The notes under the pieces: generated by a model | Told to the model about the DNA's origin: nothing | The model's input: the letters and a program-made list of their open reading frames with translations, nothing else | Database searches by the model: none | Program-made: the position numbers and the translations under genes | Shown here: one piece after another, positions 17,103 through 26,483 of the stretch | Layout of the letters: each line of letters begins with the position of its first letter | How positions within the stretch are numbered: the first letter of the stretch is position 1 | Origin: Bacillus sp. 491mf | GTDB taxonomy: Bacteria > Bacillota > Bacilli > Bacillales > Bacillaceae_G | Reading direction: 5' to 3' | Length of the DNA stretch: 64,000 bases | Assembly: GCF_900112415.1 (NCBI RefSeq) | Contig: NZ_FOLV01000002.1 | Location: 62,001 to 126,000, forward strand

Positions 17103-17420
17103 TTGGGAGAGTTTAAACAAGGAATACTTCCGCATTGGGACTGTTTTTGGAAAGATGAGAAAGGAAGAAAATTTGTTGGGATGGTTATGTTTCCGGAGAA
17201 GCGCAAGCGAATGAAGGAAATCATGGAGCAATTAAAAAAAGCATACGAACACGAACAAAGTGTGCTTGTAATAGCAAAACTACAAAATTCGATTCAAAAA
17301 GTTAAAGGTACGATTGCGTATTTCGATGATGAATCACCTGTTTTTACGATGCAATGTAAAGATGAAATTTTCCATCATATATTTTTGAGCGATATCGTGC
17401 GTGTAGAACTTCAAGAATAG
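17103..17420 (+). CDS. YolD-like protein
   Basis: A 105-residue protein with the YolD pattern: RKFVGMVMFPEKRK, a helix with LKKAYEHEQ, then a small beta domain QKVKGTIAYFDDE... ending IFLSDIVRVEL. YolD-like proteins often pair with Y-family polymerase UvrX/YqjW, but none is next to it here. TTG start after AAAGGAGAG. The upstream 64-residue gene is its likely partner in an operon. Confidence 0.65.
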   Translation: MGEFKQGILPHWDCFWKDEKGRKFVGMVMFPEKRKRMKEIMEQLKKAYEHEQSVLVIAKLQNSIQKVKGTIAYFDDESPVFTMQCKDEIFHHIFLSDIVRVELQE

Positions 17421-17438
17421 GATTACACGAGTGCGGTA

Positions 17439-17488
17439 GGGAAAAAGCTCTGACCGTTTCTATGTGCGGTCAGACGCTCCTATTTCCC
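17439..17488. repeat. Inverted repeat related to the R family
   Basis: GGGAAA...CTGACCG TTTCTATGTG CGGTCAG...TTTCCC. The CGGTCAG core is the one conserved in the R1-R4 repeats, here folded back on itself. Confidence 0.5.
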
Positions 17489-17528
17489 TAAAAAGGGTTC
17501 TAGTTTATATATAATATGTAACCGGTTT

Positions 17529-17566
17529 CGAACAGTTTCTAATAAGGGAACTGTTCGTTTTTTTTT
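17529..17566 (+). terminator. Rho-independent terminator
   Basis: CGAACAGTTtC / GAACTGTTCG then a run of nine T, ahead of the nrd promoter region. Confidence 0.85.
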
Positions 17567-17776
17567 GACAAATGAGAAATAGATTTCGCATTTATGTTTT
17601 CTTTTTTGACAATTTGATAAGAGGAACTTTTTTGGAAATGTGGGTAAATCCGTTGACAACTTTTTTGAAATACACTTTATTGACATGTGTTTTAGAATGT
17701 TGTTTCATATTCTTTGTATTGTATAAAGAGCGGCCTTTTTTGTCGAAAAAATAAATTTTTAAAAAGAAAGAAATTA

Positions 17777-17824
17777 TACATATATCTTGTGTCCTTTTTT
17801 AAAAAGTAATACAATATATAGAGA
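17777..17824 (+). promoter_or_regulatory. Sigma-A promoter overlapped by two NrdR-type boxes
   Basis: TACATATATCTTGTGT (17777-17792) and ATACAATATATAGAGA (17809-17824) resemble the NrdR box and are centred 32 bases apart, about three helical turns. The -35 TTGTGT (17787-17792) lies in the first and the -10 TACAAT (17810-17815) in the second, with a 17-base spacer, so NrdR binding would block the promoter of nrdIEF. Four TTGACA hexamers in 17565-17685 lack good -10 partners. Confidence 0.7.
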
Positions 17825-17874
17825 ATTCATCAAGGGCGAACATGACGTGAAAAGATGTAAAAGGAGGGTCGGAG

Positions 17875-18234
17875 ATGTTAGTTGCATATGATTCTATGAC
17901 AGGAAACGTGAAGCGTTTCATTCACAAATTAAATATGCCGGCCGTTCAAATCAATGAAAATCTCGTATTAGATGAAGAATTTGTCCTTATTACGTATACA
18001 ACAGGTTTTGGAAATGTGCCGGAACGTGTTTTGAAATTTTTAGAACGTAATCATGAACGTTTAAAAGGAGTATCTGCAAGCGGAAATCGTAATTGGGGAG
18101 ATATGTTTGGGGCAAGTGCAGACAAGATTTCAACGAGATATGAAGTGCCAATTGTATCAAAATTTGAGTTATCTGGAACAAATAAAGATGTAGAAGTTTT
18201 TAAAGAGAGGGTGCTGGAGATTGCGACACATTGA
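17875..18234 (+). CDS. nrdI: Flavodoxin-like NrdI
   Basis: A 119-residue FMN protein that supplies oxidant for the NrdF dimanganese-tyrosyl cofactor. The FMN phosphate loop is YDSMTGNVKRF at the N-terminus, with TYTTGFGNVPERV and ASGNRNWGDMFG as further flavin-contact loops. ATG after AAAGGAGGG. Overlaps nrdE by 14 bases. Confidence 0.94.
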   Translation: MLVAYDSMTGNVKRFIHKLNMPAVQINENLVLDEEFVLITYTTGFGNVPERVLKFLERNHERLKGVSASGNRNWGDMFGASADKISTRYEVPIVSKFELSGTNKDVEVFKERVLEIATH

Positions 18235-20674
18235 ATTGAATAATGAGATCACGCAAATGCAGGACGGGTTCTATCAGCTTCACAAAGATAAAGAGGCACT
18301 AGCTGTCTTTATGGAAGAAGCGAAAGAGAATACCGTTCCTTTTGATAGCGTGGCGAATCGCATCGAGTATATGTTAGAGCATGACTACTACTATGATGTG
18401 TTAAGCGAATATAAGATGGACGAGGTGGAGGCTGTATACGAAATCGCATACGGCGAAAAGTTTGAGTTTCAATCTTATATGGCAGCTTCTAAGTTTTATA
18501 AAGATTACGCGTTAAAAACGAATGATCAAAAACAATATTTAGAAAGCTATCCTGATCGCGTAGCAATCGTATCGTTATACTTAGGACGAGGAAACGCTCA
18601 GAAGGCGAAGCAATTCGCAAGTATGATCGTCAAACAAAACTATCAACCAGCGACACCAACCTTTTTAAATGCAGGAAGAAGCAGAAGAGGAGAAATGGTG
18701 TCTTGTTTCTTGTTAGAGATGGACGACAGCTTAAACTCGATTGGGTTTAATATTAATACAGCGATGCAGTTAAGTAAGATTGGTGGAGGCGTAGCGCTCA
18801 ACTTGAGTAAACTACGAGCACGCGGTGAACAAATTAAAGGTATCGAGAACGCAGCAAGTGGTGTTGTACCAGTTATGAAATTGCTTGAAGATTCGTTTTC
18901 GTATGCGAATCAGTTGGGTTAACTTATGGCTCAACTATAAAACCGGGTCAATTGCTGGAACGCCTGAGTATATCGAGGTAGGATACTACGGAGAAATTAC
19001 GTAGCGCCCCCTAAAAATCCAAGATTGCAGGAAATCAGCAGCCGAGCTCCTAAGTCTGTTAGATAAGGAGAAGGTTCAACGACCAAGTAGCTATGTAGGC
19101 GACTATATAGCTCGAACCTGGCTTCTCAAACAAACCAAATTCAAATGGTATATATAATAAAAATATGATGAATGGCTAAACAAAGAATTTGGTGAGAAGA
19201 AGATATGGTCTGAACTCTATAGCGATATAGAGAGGGTAGCAGAAATGACTATTCCCCATACGTTTTAAATGTATGGAGTAACAACATGCAAAGAAAAGGT
19301 GCCGGAGCTGTATATTTAAATATTTTCCATTGGGACATTATTGAGTTCCTCGATACAAAAAAAATAAATGCCGACGAGAAGAGCCGTATTCAGTCTCTTT
19401 CCATCGGAATTATCGTACCAAGCAAGTTCTTTGAGCTTGCTGAGAAAAACGAACCATTCCATGTTTTCGCGCCTTATACAGTGTATAAAGAGTACGGAAA
19501 ACATTTAGATGATATCGACATTGATGAAATGTATGATGAACTGATGAGCAATCCAAATATCAGAAAGAAGCAGCTTGATATTAGTACACGCGATATGCTC
19601 ATTAAAATTGCGATGATTCAGCTTGAGTCTGGTTATCCATATTTAATGTTTAAATCAAATGCGAATAAGCAACATCCGTTAAAGGATATTGGAACTGTGA
19701 AGATGTCGAACCTCTGTACAGAAATTTTTCAACTACAGGAAACATCTGAAATCAATGACTACGGTACAGATGACATGATCCGTCGTGATATTAACTGTAA
19801 CTTAGGATCATTAAATATCGTGAACGTAATGGAGAATAAAGAAATTCGTGAAGCAGTTCATGCAGGTATGGAAGCTTTAACGGCTGTTTCTGATATGACA
19901 ATTATTCCGAACGCACCGACTGTGAAAAAAGCAAATGAGGAACTACATTCTGTTGGTCTTGGAGCGATGAACTTACACGGCTATTTAGCGAAAAATAAAA
20001 TCGCTTATGAAAGTGCAGAAGCGAAAGAATTTGCTCGTACATTCTTTATGATGTTGAATTACTACTCTATTGAAAAAAGTATGGAAATTGCAAAAGAGAA
20101 AGGTGAAACCTTTAAGGACTTTGAAAAGTCAGATTATGCAAATGGCACATACTTTGAGAAGTATGAAACAACGGATTATAGTCCGACAACTGAGAAAGTT
20201 CAGCAGTTATTTGAAGGAATTCATGTTCCGACAAAAGAAGATTGGACAAGTTTAAAAGAACAGGTGCGAAAGCATGGTTTATATAACGCATACAGATTAG
20301 CAATTGCACCTACACAATCAATCAGTTACGTGCAGAATGCTACTTCATCAGTGATGCCGATCGTAAGCCAAATCGAATCAAGAACGTACGCAAATGCGAC
20401 AACATATTATCCAATGCCGTATTTATCAAAAGATACGTTCTGGTATTATAAATCTTCTTACGATATGAATCAGTTTAAGCTCATCGATTTAATTACAGAA
20501 ATTCAAGAACATATTGACCAAGGGATTAGTACAATCCTGTATGTAAATAGTGATATTTCTACTCGTGAATTAGCACGTTACTATATTTATGCTCATAAAA
20601 AAGGATTAAAGAGCTTGTACTACACAAGAACACGTAAATTAAGTGTGGAAGAGTGTGTAGCCTGCACAGTATAA
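18221..20674 (+). CDS. nrdE: Class Ib ribonucleotide reductase large subunit NrdE, interrupted by an intron
   Basis: Two exons: 18221-18919 (233 codons) and 19289-20674 (461 codons plus stop). Joined they give a 694-residue protein reading across the junction as SYANQLG then QRKGAGAVYL, as in uninterrupted homologues. Exon 1 has the redox Cys in GEMVSCFLLEM. Exon 2 has the radical Cys in SNLCTEIFQ and the C-terminal ECVACTV redox pair. Start (probably TTG at 18221 after AGGGTGCTGGAG, so GGAG spacing is short) overlaps nrdI. The stop at 18920 is intronic, so the gene is not a pseudogene. Confidence 0.93.
18920..19288 (+). ncRNA. Group I self-splicing intron in nrdE
   Basis: 369 nt. Exon 1 ends in U (18919) and the intron ends in G (19288), as group I chemistry requires. 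P1 forms between exon AGTTGGGT (18912-18919) and the guide GCTCAACT (18929-18936), with a U-G wobble at the splice site. A GTTCAACGACCAAG segment (near 19073) fits the P7/R region, and AAGATATGGTCTGAAC (near 19200) fits the S motif. No open frame for a homing endonuclease is present. nrdE introns are known in the B. cereus group. Confidence 0.92.
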
Positions 20675-20723
20675 TGTATTTTTTTAGTAGAAGAGCATAC
20701 AATTGATATTTATCATATAAAAC

Positions 20724-20758
20724 AGCATGAGCAGGGTCAGAAAAACCCTGCTCATGCT
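20724..20758. other. Intercistronic hairpin 1 (nrdE-nrdF)
   Basis: Perfect 14-base arms AGCATGAGCAGGGT / ACCCTGCTCATGCT with loop CAGAAAA and no T tail. Possible mRNA-stability or partial-termination element. Confidence 0.7.
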
Positions 20759-20776
20759 TAGTTATGTAATTTACGT

Positions 20777-20830
20777 TCTAACGTGCGGTTAAATTTTCAT
20801 TTTGAAATGGAAGTTTAACCGCACGTTAGA
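20777..20830. other. Intercistronic hairpin 2 (nrdE-nrdF)
   Basis: Perfect 17-base arms TCTAACGTGCGGTTAAA / TTTAACCGCACGTTAGA, with an inner CATTT/AAATG pair, ending 28 bases before the nrdF start. No T tail. Confidence 0.75.
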
Positions 20831-20858
20831 TGCAACAATATAATAAAGGGGCGATTCA

Positions 20859-21827
20859 ATGCGCGCGGTAAACTGGAACAAGAAAGAAGACGATTTTAGT
20901 TTAATGTTTTGGAAGCAAAACATCGCTCAGTTTTGGACAGAAGAGGAGATCGCAGTTTCTTCTGACAAAAATACGTGGGTGCAGTTATCGAAGGAAGAAC
21001 AAATTGCTTATAAGCGTGTACTAGGGGGATTAACACTTCTAGATACGAAGCAAGGCGGCGAAGGAATGCCGCTGATTCTTGTGCACCTTGAGAACTTACA
21101 AGCAAAGAGTGTGCTTGCGTTCATGGGAGCTATGGAAGAAGTGCATGCGAAAAGTTACAGTCATATTTTCACAACACTTGCAACTGAAGAAGAAATTGAT
21201 GAAATTTTTGAATGGGTAGATACACATCCGTTACTTGAGAAAAAATCAAGTATCATTACAAATTACTACCGTCGTTTATTAAAGCCTCAAGTAACGAAAA
21301 AAGAGCTATATATGGCAATGGTAGCAAGTGTATTTTTAGAAAGCTACTTGTTCTATAGTGGATTCTTCTATCCACTGTATTTAGCAGGGCAAGGAAAATT
21401 AACGGCGAGTGGAGAAATTATTAATTTAATAATCCGGGACGAGTCCATCCACGGCGTATTCGTCGGTATTTTAGCACAGCAAGTTTTTGCAGAGCTTTCT
21501 GCCGAAGAACAACAAGAAGTACAAAAAGAAACGAAGGATCTGTTATTAGAGCTGTATGACAATGAAACAGCGTATACAGAGGAAATTTATACATCAATTG
21601 GCCTTGTGGAAGAAGTAAATCGTTTTATTCGTTACAATGCGAATAAAGGGCTAATGAACTTAGGATTAGAACCACACTTTGAAGAAGAAGAAATTAACCC
21701 AATCGTATTAAATGGTTTACGTACAGATACGAAAAACCATGATTTCTTCTCTGTAAAAGGGAATGGTTATGTAAAAGCAACAAATGTTGAAAAATTATCA
21801 GATGATGATTTCGTATTTAGCTTTTAA
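20859..21827 (+). CDS. nrdF: Class Ib ribonucleotide reductase small subunit NrdF
   Basis: A 322-residue ferritin-like protein holding the metal-tyrosyl cofactor. Metal ligands are visible in EEVHAKSYSHIF and RDESIHGVFVG, and the C-terminal tail DDDFVFSF docks on NrdE. ATG after AAAGGGGCG. It follows two strong hairpins and ends in a terminator; a decayed partial copy of its 3' region lies at 29754. Confidence 0.95.
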   Translation: MRAVNWNKKEDDFSLMFWKQNIAQFWTEEEIAVSSDKNTWVQLSKEEQIAYKRVLGGLTLLDTKQGGEGMPLILVHLENLQAKSVLAFMGAMEEVHAKSYSHIFTTLATEEEIDEIFEWVDTHPLLEKKSSIITNYYRRLLKPQVTKKELYMAMVASVFLESYLFYSGFFYPLYLAGQGKLTASGEIINLIIRDESIHGVFVGILAQQVFAELSAEEQQEVQKETKDLLLELYDNETAYTEEIYTSIGLVEEVNRFIRYNANKGLMNLGLEPHFEEEEINPIVLNGLRTDTKNHDFFSVKGNGYVKATNVEKLSDDDFVFSF

Positions 21828-21839
21828 ATAGATAGGATT

Positions 21840-21877
21840 AAAAAAGCTGTCTTTCATATGTGAAGGCAGCTTTTTTT
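21840..21877 (+). terminator. Rho-independent terminator
   Basis: AAAAAGCTGtCTTTCA / TGAAGgCAGCTTTTTTT after nrdF. Confidence 0.9.
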
Positions 21878-22049
21878 GATATGTATAGTTTACAAAATGT
21901 TATTATTATGTGATGAATTTGTTGTTTTTCGACTGATTAAAGTTTCACTTCATGTGTATATAGTGGTATGAGAGATTGAATAAGTTATGTCAAAATGAAT
22001 AAAAAACCAACAAAAATGTAAAGAAAATAAACTCACCTGGTGTATCTTT

Positions 22050-22115
22050 GAAGCGCAAAAATGGGCTTATCCTTTTAATTTTTTAACCCAAAAAATTTTG
22101 GCTTAAAAATTGCAT
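22050..22115 (+). promoter_or_regulatory. Sigma-54 promoter upstream of puuP-like gene, with possible activator site
   Basis: TTGGCTTAAAAATTGCAT (22098-22115) has GG and GC exactly ten bases apart, as sigma-54 needs. About 35 bases upstream, AAGCGCAAAAATGGGCTT (22053-22070) is an imperfect palindrome like those before the other two sigma-54 promoters. The rest of 21878-22243 holds a solo bcr1-like end (about 21935-21953, reversed) and a cre site. Confidence 0.75.
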
Positions 22116-22173
22116 GAATATTTTAAAAATAAAAAGGGAGGCTGGAGTGCGGTATGTAATATGCGCGATTTAT

Positions 22174-22187
22174 TGAAAGCGTTTTCA
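22174..22187. promoter_or_regulatory. cre (CcpA) site
   Basis: TGAAAGCGTTTTCA is a perfect palindromic match to the catabolite-response consensus, placed between the sigma-54 promoter and the puuP-like start, where bound CcpA would act as a roadblock. Confidence 0.75.
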
Positions 22188-22243
22188 GTTTAATTATCAA
22201 ACGTTACATGGGAATTAGATAGAGAAAGTAGGAGGAATGATAG

Positions 22244-23593
22244 GTGGGGAAAGTAGTTGGTTTAAAACGTTCATTGGGACTTTGGTCAATTGTCATGCTA
22301 GGTGTCGGGTATATGACGCCGATGGTGGGATTCGATACATTTGGAATTGTCTCTGAAAAAACAGGTGGTCATGTTCCTGGAGCTTATCTTATTGCATTAG
22401 CAGGAATGTTATTTACAGCTGCAAGCTACGGCAAAATGGTAAAGGTTTTTCCTACTGCGGGATCTGCTTATACGTATACACAGAAGACAATTAGTACAAG
22501 GCTTGGATTCCTTGTTGGATGGTCAGCGTTATTGGATTATTTGTTTTTACCAATGGTGAACGCACTACTAACGAGGATTTATATGTCTGCACTTTTTCCG
22601 AGTGTTCCTTCTTGGATATGGGTCGTTGGATTTGTCCTACTAATTACACTTATAAATATTATTAGTGTAAATGTCACTGCTAATTTCAACACATTTTTAG
22701 TCGTGTTTCAAATATTAGTAATGGCTGTGTTTGTAATTCTTGTTGTAAAAGGATTGCTAGCAGGAGAAGGAACTGGAAAAGTTTTTTCCATTCGGCCGTT
22801 TTTTCAATCAGATATACAAATATCATCGTTCGTTGCAGGGGCCACAATTCTTTGCTTTTCATTTTTAGGTTTCGATGCAGTAACTACATTTTCGGAGGAA
22901 ACACCAAATGCGAAGAAGACAATTCCTCGGGCTATTTTTCTTACCGCTTTAATTGGCGGCATTTTATTTATTAGTACTACGTATTTCACACAATCCTTTT
23001 TTCCAGATGCATCCGTATTTAAAGATCAAGAATCAGCGGCACCAGAAATCGCGCTATACGTTGGTGGAAAACTATTTCAAACTTTCTTTTTAGTAGGAAC
23101 ATTTATGGGAACAATGGCATCAGGTTTAGCTTCTCATACAAGTGTGTCGCGATTATTATACGTAATGGGGCGGGATAATGTAATCCCGCAGAAGATATTT
23201 GGATACATTCATCCTCGCTGGCGAACTCCCGTATATAACATTATTATTGTGGGAATAATTTCACTTTCCGCTATATTTATCGATTTAGAAACAGCAGCAT
23301 CTCTTATTAATTTCGGAGCGCTTATTGCATTTACTTTTGTTAATTTATCTGTCATTGCTTACTATGTTATCAAGCAAAAAAGATATAAAACAGCAAAAGA
23401 CTTTTTTAATTTCTTAGTTCTACCTATTTTCGGAGCAGGTACAGTAGCTGTGTTATGGTTTAACCTCAATATTCATTCGCTAATTCTTGGACTTAGCTGG
23501 GCTGCTGTTGGAATTGGTTACTTGTTGTATATTACGAACATGTTCCGATCAGCTCCACCGCAAATGCATTTTGAAGAAGTGCAGGAAATATAA
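22244..23593 (+). CDS. puuP: APC-family permease, PuuP-like putrescine importer
   Basis: A 449-residue, roughly twelve-TM transporter. As I recall E. coli PuuP, long stretches match nearly residue for residue: [69 protein letters not shown] and [17 protein letters not shown]. That makes putrescine the likely substrate. GTG start after AGGAGG. It lies under a sigma-54 promoter and cre site and precedes the activator, dehydrogenase and transaminase genes of the same pathway. Confidence 0.82.
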   Translation: MGKVVGLKRSLGLWSIVMLGVGYMTPMVGFDTFGIVSEKTGGHVPGAYLIALAGMLFTAASYGKMVKVFPTAGSAYTYTQKTISTRLGFLVGWSALLDYLFLPMVNALLTRIYMSALFPSVPSWIWVVGFVLLITLINIISVNVTANFNTFLVVFQILVMAVFVILVVKGLLAGEGTGKVFSIRPFFQSDIQISSFVAGATILCFSFLGFDAVTTFSEETPNAKKTIPRAIFLTALIGGILFISTTYFTQSFFPDASVFKDQESAAPEIALYVGGKLFQTFFLVGTFMGTMASGLASHTSVSRLLYVMGRDNVIPQKIFGYIHPRWRTPVYNIIIVGIISLSAIFIDLETAASLINFGALIAFTFVNLSVIAYYVIKQKRYKTAKDFFNFLVLPIFGAGTVAVLWFNLNIHSLILGLSWAAVGIGYLLYITNMFRSAPPQMHFEEVQEI

Positions 23594-23600
23594 AATAACA

Positions 23601-23630
23601 AAAAACATCGGAATTTTTCCGATGTTTTTT
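23601..23630 (+). terminator. Rho-independent terminator
   Basis: AAAAACATCGG / CCGATGTTTTTT after the permease gene, so the next gene needs its own promoter. Confidence 0.88.
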
Positions 23631-23648
23631 ATGTTGGGGAAATGAAAT

Positions 23649-23666
23649 TTATGCAAGCTTGCATAA
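23649..23666. promoter_or_regulatory. Palindromic upstream activator site (candidate)
   Basis: TTATGCAAGCTTGCATAA, a perfect 18-base palindrome 85 bases before a sigma-54 promoter. The TATGCA half-site recurs at 26484-26507. Confidence 0.65.
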
Positions 23667-23750
23667 GGTATTCAACAATTCATAAAGAAAGAGAGGGAAT
23701 TTGTAAATCAGTATCAGAGAGAAGGCTGAATAAACGTTATATTTTTTATT

Positions 23751-23767
23751 TGGCACGATTATTGCTT
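23751..23767 (+). promoter_or_regulatory. Sigma-54 promoter
   Basis: TGGCACGATTATTGCTT, GG and GC ten bases apart, an essentially perfect -24/-12 element reading towards the 82-residue lipoyl-fold gene. Confidence 0.92.
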
Positions 23768-23889
23768 TATAAAACTAGTAAAAATATATAGAAGATGTAG
23801 AAGATTTCCGAAGTTTTTTCCATATGATTCTTCAGTTACAAATGTTAGCAGAACAATATGAATAGAATAAAAGAAGGGAATGATTCATT

Positions 23890-24138
23890 TTGTATTATGA
23901 AATCGTTACGAGTCCATGTTATGGAACGGTTGAAAAAGTGTCAATTAATAGGGAATCACGAATTTATGAATGGGAACCACTGTTTGCTATTAAAAATATG
24001 AATGGTCAGATGGAAGTGATTAAAATGGGATGTAGTGGAGAAGTACAGTCTTTAGAAGTAGAAGCGGGAGATAAGGTAATTCCAGGGATGGTATTAGCTT
24101 ATATTCAAGAGGATATTTTAAATAGTGGCAGTGATTAA
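23890..24138 (+). CDS. Stand-alone biotinyl/lipoyl-fold mini-protein without the attachment lysine
   Basis: An 82-residue hammerhead-type domain: IVTSPCYGTVEKVSI, then EPLFAIKNMNGQMEV, then GCSGEVQSLEVEAGDKVIPG and MVLAYI. The halves align with biotin carboxyl carrier domains, but the hairpin turn where they carry the modified Lys (MKM) reads MNGQM, so modification is unlikely. It may be a structural or binding domain. TTG start after GAAGGGA. It has its own sigma-54 promoter and terminator inside the putrescine block. Confidence 0.6.
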   Translation: MYYEIVTSPCYGTVEKVSINRESRIYEWEPLFAIKNMNGQMEVIKMGCSGEVQSLEVEAGDKVIPGMVLAYIQEDILNSGSD

Positions 24139-24147
24139 TGAGAGAGT

Positions 24148-24182
24148 AAAAAGGAAGATGGTAGCATTCATCTTCCTTTTTC
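24148..24182 (+). terminator. Rho-independent terminator
   Basis: AAAAAGGAAGATG / CATCTTCCTTTTT after the lipoyl-fold gene. Confidence 0.92.
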
Positions 24183-24280
24183 TATTCAATTAAAGGAAAA
24201 CATATATTGTCAGATTAATTAAAAAAATCTGTTTTTAGTGATACAATACATATTAAGTATCCCGAAGGAGGAGAAGCGGA

Positions 24281-26410
24281 ATGTTTTCCATTGCTCATAA
24301 AAAAATTAGACAGATTGTTTCTCTACCTATTGATCAACCTGAAAAGGAATGGAATATAGATGTTAAAAATATAAAAGAGCCTTTTCTGTTCTTAAAAAGG
24401 GAAGATCAATTATTTGCATACGTCCATGTGGAGGAACTGCTATCAAAAAATGAGGAATTAACTGCCCAGGCATTACTTGCAAATGCTGTTTCACTAAATA
24501 CAATTTGTCACCTTAGCAAAAATATTTCCTTAACAGCTCTCTTTCAAATTATTGGGGCACCTATTGCTATTGTGAAAAATGAAATAGGAGAGTTAAAAGG
24601 GTACATAAGAAGAGAGGATGTTTTTGCAGAATTATTTAGGCAGGAAAATAAAAGTGTAGATATACTAAAAATTATTTTAATGTCTATTCCAATGGGGATT
24701 TTTATAGTCGACCGGGAAAAGAAAATTGTAAATTGTAATGAATCTGGTTTAAAGATGATTAAATCTACTGCTGAAAAAGTGTTGAATGTCCCAGCAGAAC
24801 AGATTTTTAATGGTGAACATATTAACAATGTATATGCAACGAGAAAAACGATTTTAAATCAGTTACAAATAACGAATGAGATGGGAGTATTAGTTGATTA
24901 TAGTCCAATCCCTAGCTTTGATCAAAGTATTGAAGGAATGATTATTATTGTACAAGATTTGCCAATGGTTGAGGATATGGCCATGGAAATTGAATATATA
25001 AAGGATTTAAATAAAGATTTACATGCAATCTTATCTAGTATTTATGATGAAATATTAGTAGTCAATCATAAAGGGGAATTAATTCGTTATAGTGAAACCA
25101 TTATTAATGATTTTTGGGGAGGAGATCTCAAGAATCTTTTAGGAAAAAATCTATTAGATTTAGAGCGGAAAGGATTATTTAGTCCATCTGTTACTCGCTT
25201 AGTACTAGAGAAAAAGAAAAAGGTGTCGATTGTACAAGAAACGAAAAGTGGTAGGAAAATATTAGCGGTTGGAAACCCTGTGTTTAATGAACAAGGAGAA
25301 CTGCACCGCATTATTATTGCATCAAGGGATATTACCGAGGCAACGAGATTAAAAATGGAATTGCATGAGATGAAAAAGATATCTGAACAATATAAAAAGG
25401 AATTGGACAACTTTAAAAATAAAGATCGTTTTCTTAAGAAACTTATTTATTGCAGTCCGAAAATGGAACAAATTATTAATCAAGCTAAAAAAATAGCTGA
25501 TTTTTCTTCTAATGTGCTTATTTCTGGAGAATCGGGTGTTGGAAAAGAAGTGATTGCTCAAGCGATTCATCAACTAGGAAATCGATATTCAAAGCCGTTT
25601 TTAAAACTAAATTGCGGTGCAATTCCAGAATCATTATTGGAAAGTGAACTGTTCGGATATACGAAAGGTGCTTTTACCGGTGCGGATAAAAACGGAAAAG
25701 AAGGATATTTTAAGCGAGCGGATCAAGGAATTTTATTTTTGGATGAGATTGGCGAAATGCCATTACATTTGCAGGTGAAATTACTTAGAGTGTTACAAGA
25801 GCAAGAAGTAATTCCAATCGGAAGCACAGTTCCTACGAAAATAAACGTTCAAATTATTGCGGCTACAAATAAAAGTCTCGAAAAAATGGTGGAAGCTGGT
25901 ACGTTCCGTGAAGATTTATTTTATCGTTTAAATGTAATTCCACTACAAGTTCCTCCGTTAAGGGAGAGAATGGAAGATGTTCCAGTACTCGCATTTCACT
26001 TCTTACAACAATTAAATGAAAAATATAATAAAAACTACCATTTAACCCCTGATGCACTAAATTTATTAGAATTTTATTCATGGCCGGGAAATGTACGAGA
26101 ATTACAAAATATGATTGAGCGTTTAGTAGTATCAGCAGATGAGCCAGTTATTGATGCTGAATTTGTTGGTAAATTTTTAACACCTGGTTATGACTTTAAA
26201 AAATCTAAGCCAGTTATTACAAGGGTCTTGCCATTACAAGAAGCATTACATTCTGTAGAAGAGCAATTAATCTTACTTGCGATGAAGCAGTATAAAACGA
26301 CGACGAAGGCCGCAAAGGCTCTTGGTATTAGCCAATCTTCGGTAAGTCGTAAATTTCAAAAAATCATGAATGAAAAGGGAGGAGCAGTTGATACAATTTC
26401 ATATTTCTAA
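24281..26410 (+). CDS. Sigma-54-dependent activator (PAS-AAA+-HTH)
   Basis: A 709-residue enhancer-binding protein. Residues 1-125 are a CBS-like N-terminal region and two PAS-type segments lie at about 130-225 and 245-360. The AAA+ core runs about 390-615, with Walker A GESGVGKE, the sigma-54 contact loop GAFTGA, Walker B ILFLDEIGE and the WPGNVREL signature. The C-terminal Fis-type HTH is TKAAKALGISQSSVSRK. It resembles GabR/BkdR/RocR activators. Flanked by three sigma-54 promoters, it is the likely regulator of this block. ATG after GGAGGAG. Confidence 0.88.
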   Translation: MFSIAHKKIRQIVSLPIDQPEKEWNIDVKNIKEPFLFLKREDQLFAYVHVEELLSKNEELTAQALLANAVSLNTICHLSKNISLTALFQIIGAPIAIVKNEIGELKGYIRREDVFAELFRQENKSVDILKIILMSIPMGIFIVDREKKIVNCNESGLKMIKSTAEKVLNVPAEQIFNGEHINNVYATRKTILNQLQITNEMGVLVDYSPIPSFDQSIEGMIIIVQDLPMVEDMAMEIEYIKDLNKDLHAILSSIYDEILVVNHKGELIRYSETIINDFWGGDLKNLLGKNLLDLERKGLFSPSVTRLVLEKKKKVSIVQETKSGRKILAVGNPVFNEQGELHRIIIASRDITEATRLKMELHEMKKISEQYKKELDNFKNKDRFLKKLIYCSPKMEQIINQAKKIADFSSNVLISGESGVGKEVIAQAIHQLGNRYSKPFLKLNCGAIPESLLESELFGYTKGAFTGADKNGKEGYFKRADQGILFLDEIGEMPLHLQVKLLRVLQEQEVIPIGSTVPTKINVQIIAATNKSLEKMVEAGTFREDLFYRLNVIPLQVPPLRERMEDVPVLAFHFLQQLNEKYNKNYHLTPDALNLLEFYSWPGNVRELQNMIERLVVSADEPVIDAEFVGKFLTPGYDFKKSKPVITRVLPLQEALHSVEEQLILLAMKQYKTTTKAAKALGISQSSVSRKFQKIMNEKGGAVDTISYF

Positions 26411-26451
26411 AAGAGAAAGGGGAAGTCTAATGGGACGACTCCTTTCTCTTT
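26410..26451 (+). terminator. Rho-independent terminator
   Basis: AAAGAGAAAGGgGA / CTCCTTTCTCTTT after the activator gene. Confidence 0.82.
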
Positions 26452-26483
26452 ATTATTTTTGTTGTAATTATTCAAAATGTAAT

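Noticed and set aside
17565-17685. Cluster of four TTGACA hexamers suggesting tandem promoters
   Set aside because: None has a good -10 at 16-18 bases; the usable nrd promoter is at 17787-17815.
17572-17754. 60-codon plus-strand frame before nrdI
   Set aside because: Starts inside a terminator T tract, no ribosome site, composition of AT-rich noise.
18919-19289. Apparent frameshift or nonsense break in nrdE
   Set aside because: The gap has group I intron P1 pairing, conserved core segments and correct exon junctions, so the gene is intact after splicing.
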